Source: Nitrososphaerales archaeon
GTDB taxonomy: Archaea; Thermoproteota; Nitrososphaeria; Nitrososphaerales; Nitrososphaeraceae
Assembly: GCA_029237515.1 (NCBI GenBank)
Contig: JARBAV010000264.1
Location: 1 to 5,612, forward strand
Direction of reading: 5' to 3'
Length of the DNA stretch: 5,612 nt
Shown here one piece after another: positions 4,642-5,612 of the stretch. Both the position numbers and the translations under genes were made by a program. A model generated the notes under the pieces. It worked only from the letters and a program-made list of their open reading frames with translations, had not been told where the DNA came from and searched no databases. Every line of letters begins with the position of its first letter. The stretch's first letter is position 1.

Positions 4642-5612
4642 CTATGGCAGAAATATGTCTCCAGTGTACATACTCGAGGTTGGTGTTGATGACATATCAG
4701 TTAAAGAACTTTGGTTTATCCCATAGTGTTTTGGGCCAAGCACTGGAGTATTCAATAGGTCAGAACCCGCATCCAAAAACTCTAACGGTGACAATTCATG
4801 TTGAACAATCGTATTGTTTGGCATTTGTATTGTGTTGTTGTCGGTAGAATTGGTCTGTGCAATTGAATTTCTAGAGGTTTGGCCTAAAGAGAGAGCTTTT
4901 ACATTAATTTCAGAGATTACTGGAACATCTTCGTCATCATCTACATAAAACTCTGAAACACCTGGGATCGTGAGTTGTATAAATCTGCCAGCCAAGCTTT
5001 TGAAATCATGATTTGACCATGAATTAGGCGATAGTCCAGTTGCATGTTCACTGACAATATTATAGAGAGAATTAGTACCATTTGAAACAGTCAAGGTAAA
5101 GCCATTTTGGATCTCTGCATCATCATTGAAATGCACGTCTATATTGCAAATTTTCTTGATATTGCCTAGGTCCATGCCTATCAAAATATCGGAACCAGAC
5201 TGGTCCCAGAGAGCAGTGGGGATTTGACTTGACTTCCCTAAAACATTCCTAGAATCCAATTCATCAGATTCTTCCGCTGTAGCACGAAAGTTAAAATTGC
5301 TAATTTCCTTCTTCTCATCACTTGTCTGACAGTTATCATTAGTATCAATTCTCATCGGATCATAGCCTAACAATATGTTTCCAGAAAGCAGTTGCGAAAT
5401 TCCTATTTCCTTTTCCGCAGCAGAACACTCTCTCCCAAGGCAAGCCTCCACCAAGCACGGGGCTTCATTATTTTCGCAGGTAAGCTCGAGCTCATTTTCT
5501 GATACTGCTTTAGTCTCATCGGAGAAAGAGAACAGTAATGCGGATCTATCACTGGCCGAATTAAATGATACTAAAATTAATGCGAACATTAGAATACCGC
5601 AGGCTATGGGTC
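4642..5612 (-). CDS. Exported F5/8 type C (discoidin-like) surface protein, 5' end outside window
   Basis: The frame has a Met at 5589 but stays open to the window edge; seven further codons read PIACGIL. Together with MFALILVSF they form one hydrophobic signal-peptide core, so the real start lies beyond 5612. Numbering from the Met at 5589: residues 38-87 hold a cysteine cluster (C38, C45, C50, C55, C87), probably disulfide-bonded. Residues about 118-230 match the F5/8 type C pattern: W128, DLG at 140-142, ICNIDVHF (147-154), FTLTVSNG (164-171), GLSPNSW (185-191), then AGRFIQLTIPG (200-210) and ISEINV (225-230). DDDED at 217-221 could bind calcium. Residues 236-315 are a Ser/Thr/Asn-rich tail without a membrane helix. 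Sequons lie at N170, N247, N251, N258 and N292. Such domains bind carbohydrates or other surface ligands; the ligand is unknown. The gene converges with the other exported protein gene. Confidence 0.8.
   Translation of the reverse strand, partial: PIACGILMFALILVSFNSASDRSALLFSFSDETKAVSENELELTCENNEAPCLVEACLGRECSAAEKEIGISQLLSGNILLGYDPMRIDTNDNCQTSDEKKEISNFNFRATAEESDELDSRNVLGKSSQIPTALWDQSGSDILIGMDLGNIKKICNIDVHFNDDAEIQNGFTLTVSNGTNSLYNIVSEHATGLSPNSWSNHDFKSLAGRFIQLTIPGVSEFYVDDDEDVPVISEINVKALSLGQTSRNSIAQTNSTDNNTIQMPNNTIVQHELSPLEFLDAGSDLLNTPVLGPKHYGINQSSLTDMSSTPTSSMYTGDIFLP

Noticed and set aside
4593..4847. 84-codon plus-strand ORF with several cysteines
   Set aside because: Begins with TTG and is mostly antisense to the Ser/Thr/Asn-rich tail of the discoidin-like protein; the CCC run comes from the antisense of AAC/ACA repeats.
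1..5612. CRISPR array, tRNA/rRNA genes, insertion sequence or toxin-antitoxin system
   Set aside because: No regularly spaced repeats, cloverleaf with CCA-type ends, transposase motifs or paired small genes of those types were found on either strand.

Overview
The window looks like chromosomal DNA of an ammonia-oxidising archaeon (Nitrososphaerota/Thaumarchaeota), probably a soil-type Nitrososphaerales. This is inferred. The grounds are a moderate GC content (about 40% by eye), well-placed TATA-like boxes about 26 bases upstream of start codons (a leaderless archaeal layout), T-tracts rather than classical hairpin terminators, a 2-isopropylmalate synthase with archaeal-type sequence blocks, a small membrane protein with a zinc ribbon, and exported Asn-glycosylation-site-rich proteins. 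No rRNA, tRNA or other decisive phylogenetic marker is present.

Layout: bases 1-358 hold no confident gene; they contain a direct repeat, a strong Shine-Dalgarno-like motif and a doubtful 39-codon ORF. A flavin oxidoreductase of the ferredoxin-NAD(P)+ reductase fold follows on the + strand (359-1288). It converges on a small minus-strand gene for a two-helix membrane protein with a C-terminal CxxC...CxxC zinc ribbon (1351-1683). That gene diverges from a full-length 2-isopropylmalate synthase, leuA (1965-3509), which catalyses the first committed step of leucine synthesis. Both divergent genes appear to start with TTG. Downstream of leuA is a structured segment with competing inverted repeats and a T-rich termination tract. 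Next is a small exported protein (3792-4313), whose real start is probably 66 bases inside the longest ORF. After a 328-base gap comes a convergent minus-strand gene for an exported F5/8 type C (discoidin-like) protein. Its reading frame runs off the right edge, so its N-terminus is missing here.

The genes do not form one pathway. leuA is housekeeping biosynthesis and the oxidoreductase is a stand-alone redox enzyme with unknown partner. The right third is a cell-surface/secreted pair. I see no defence system, mobile element, CRISPR array or obvious novel multi-gene system. The most unusual signals are the degenerate nucleotide-binding motifs of the oxidoreductase, the odd start region of leuA with its overlapping 24-codon ORF, and the alternative hairpins just after leuA.
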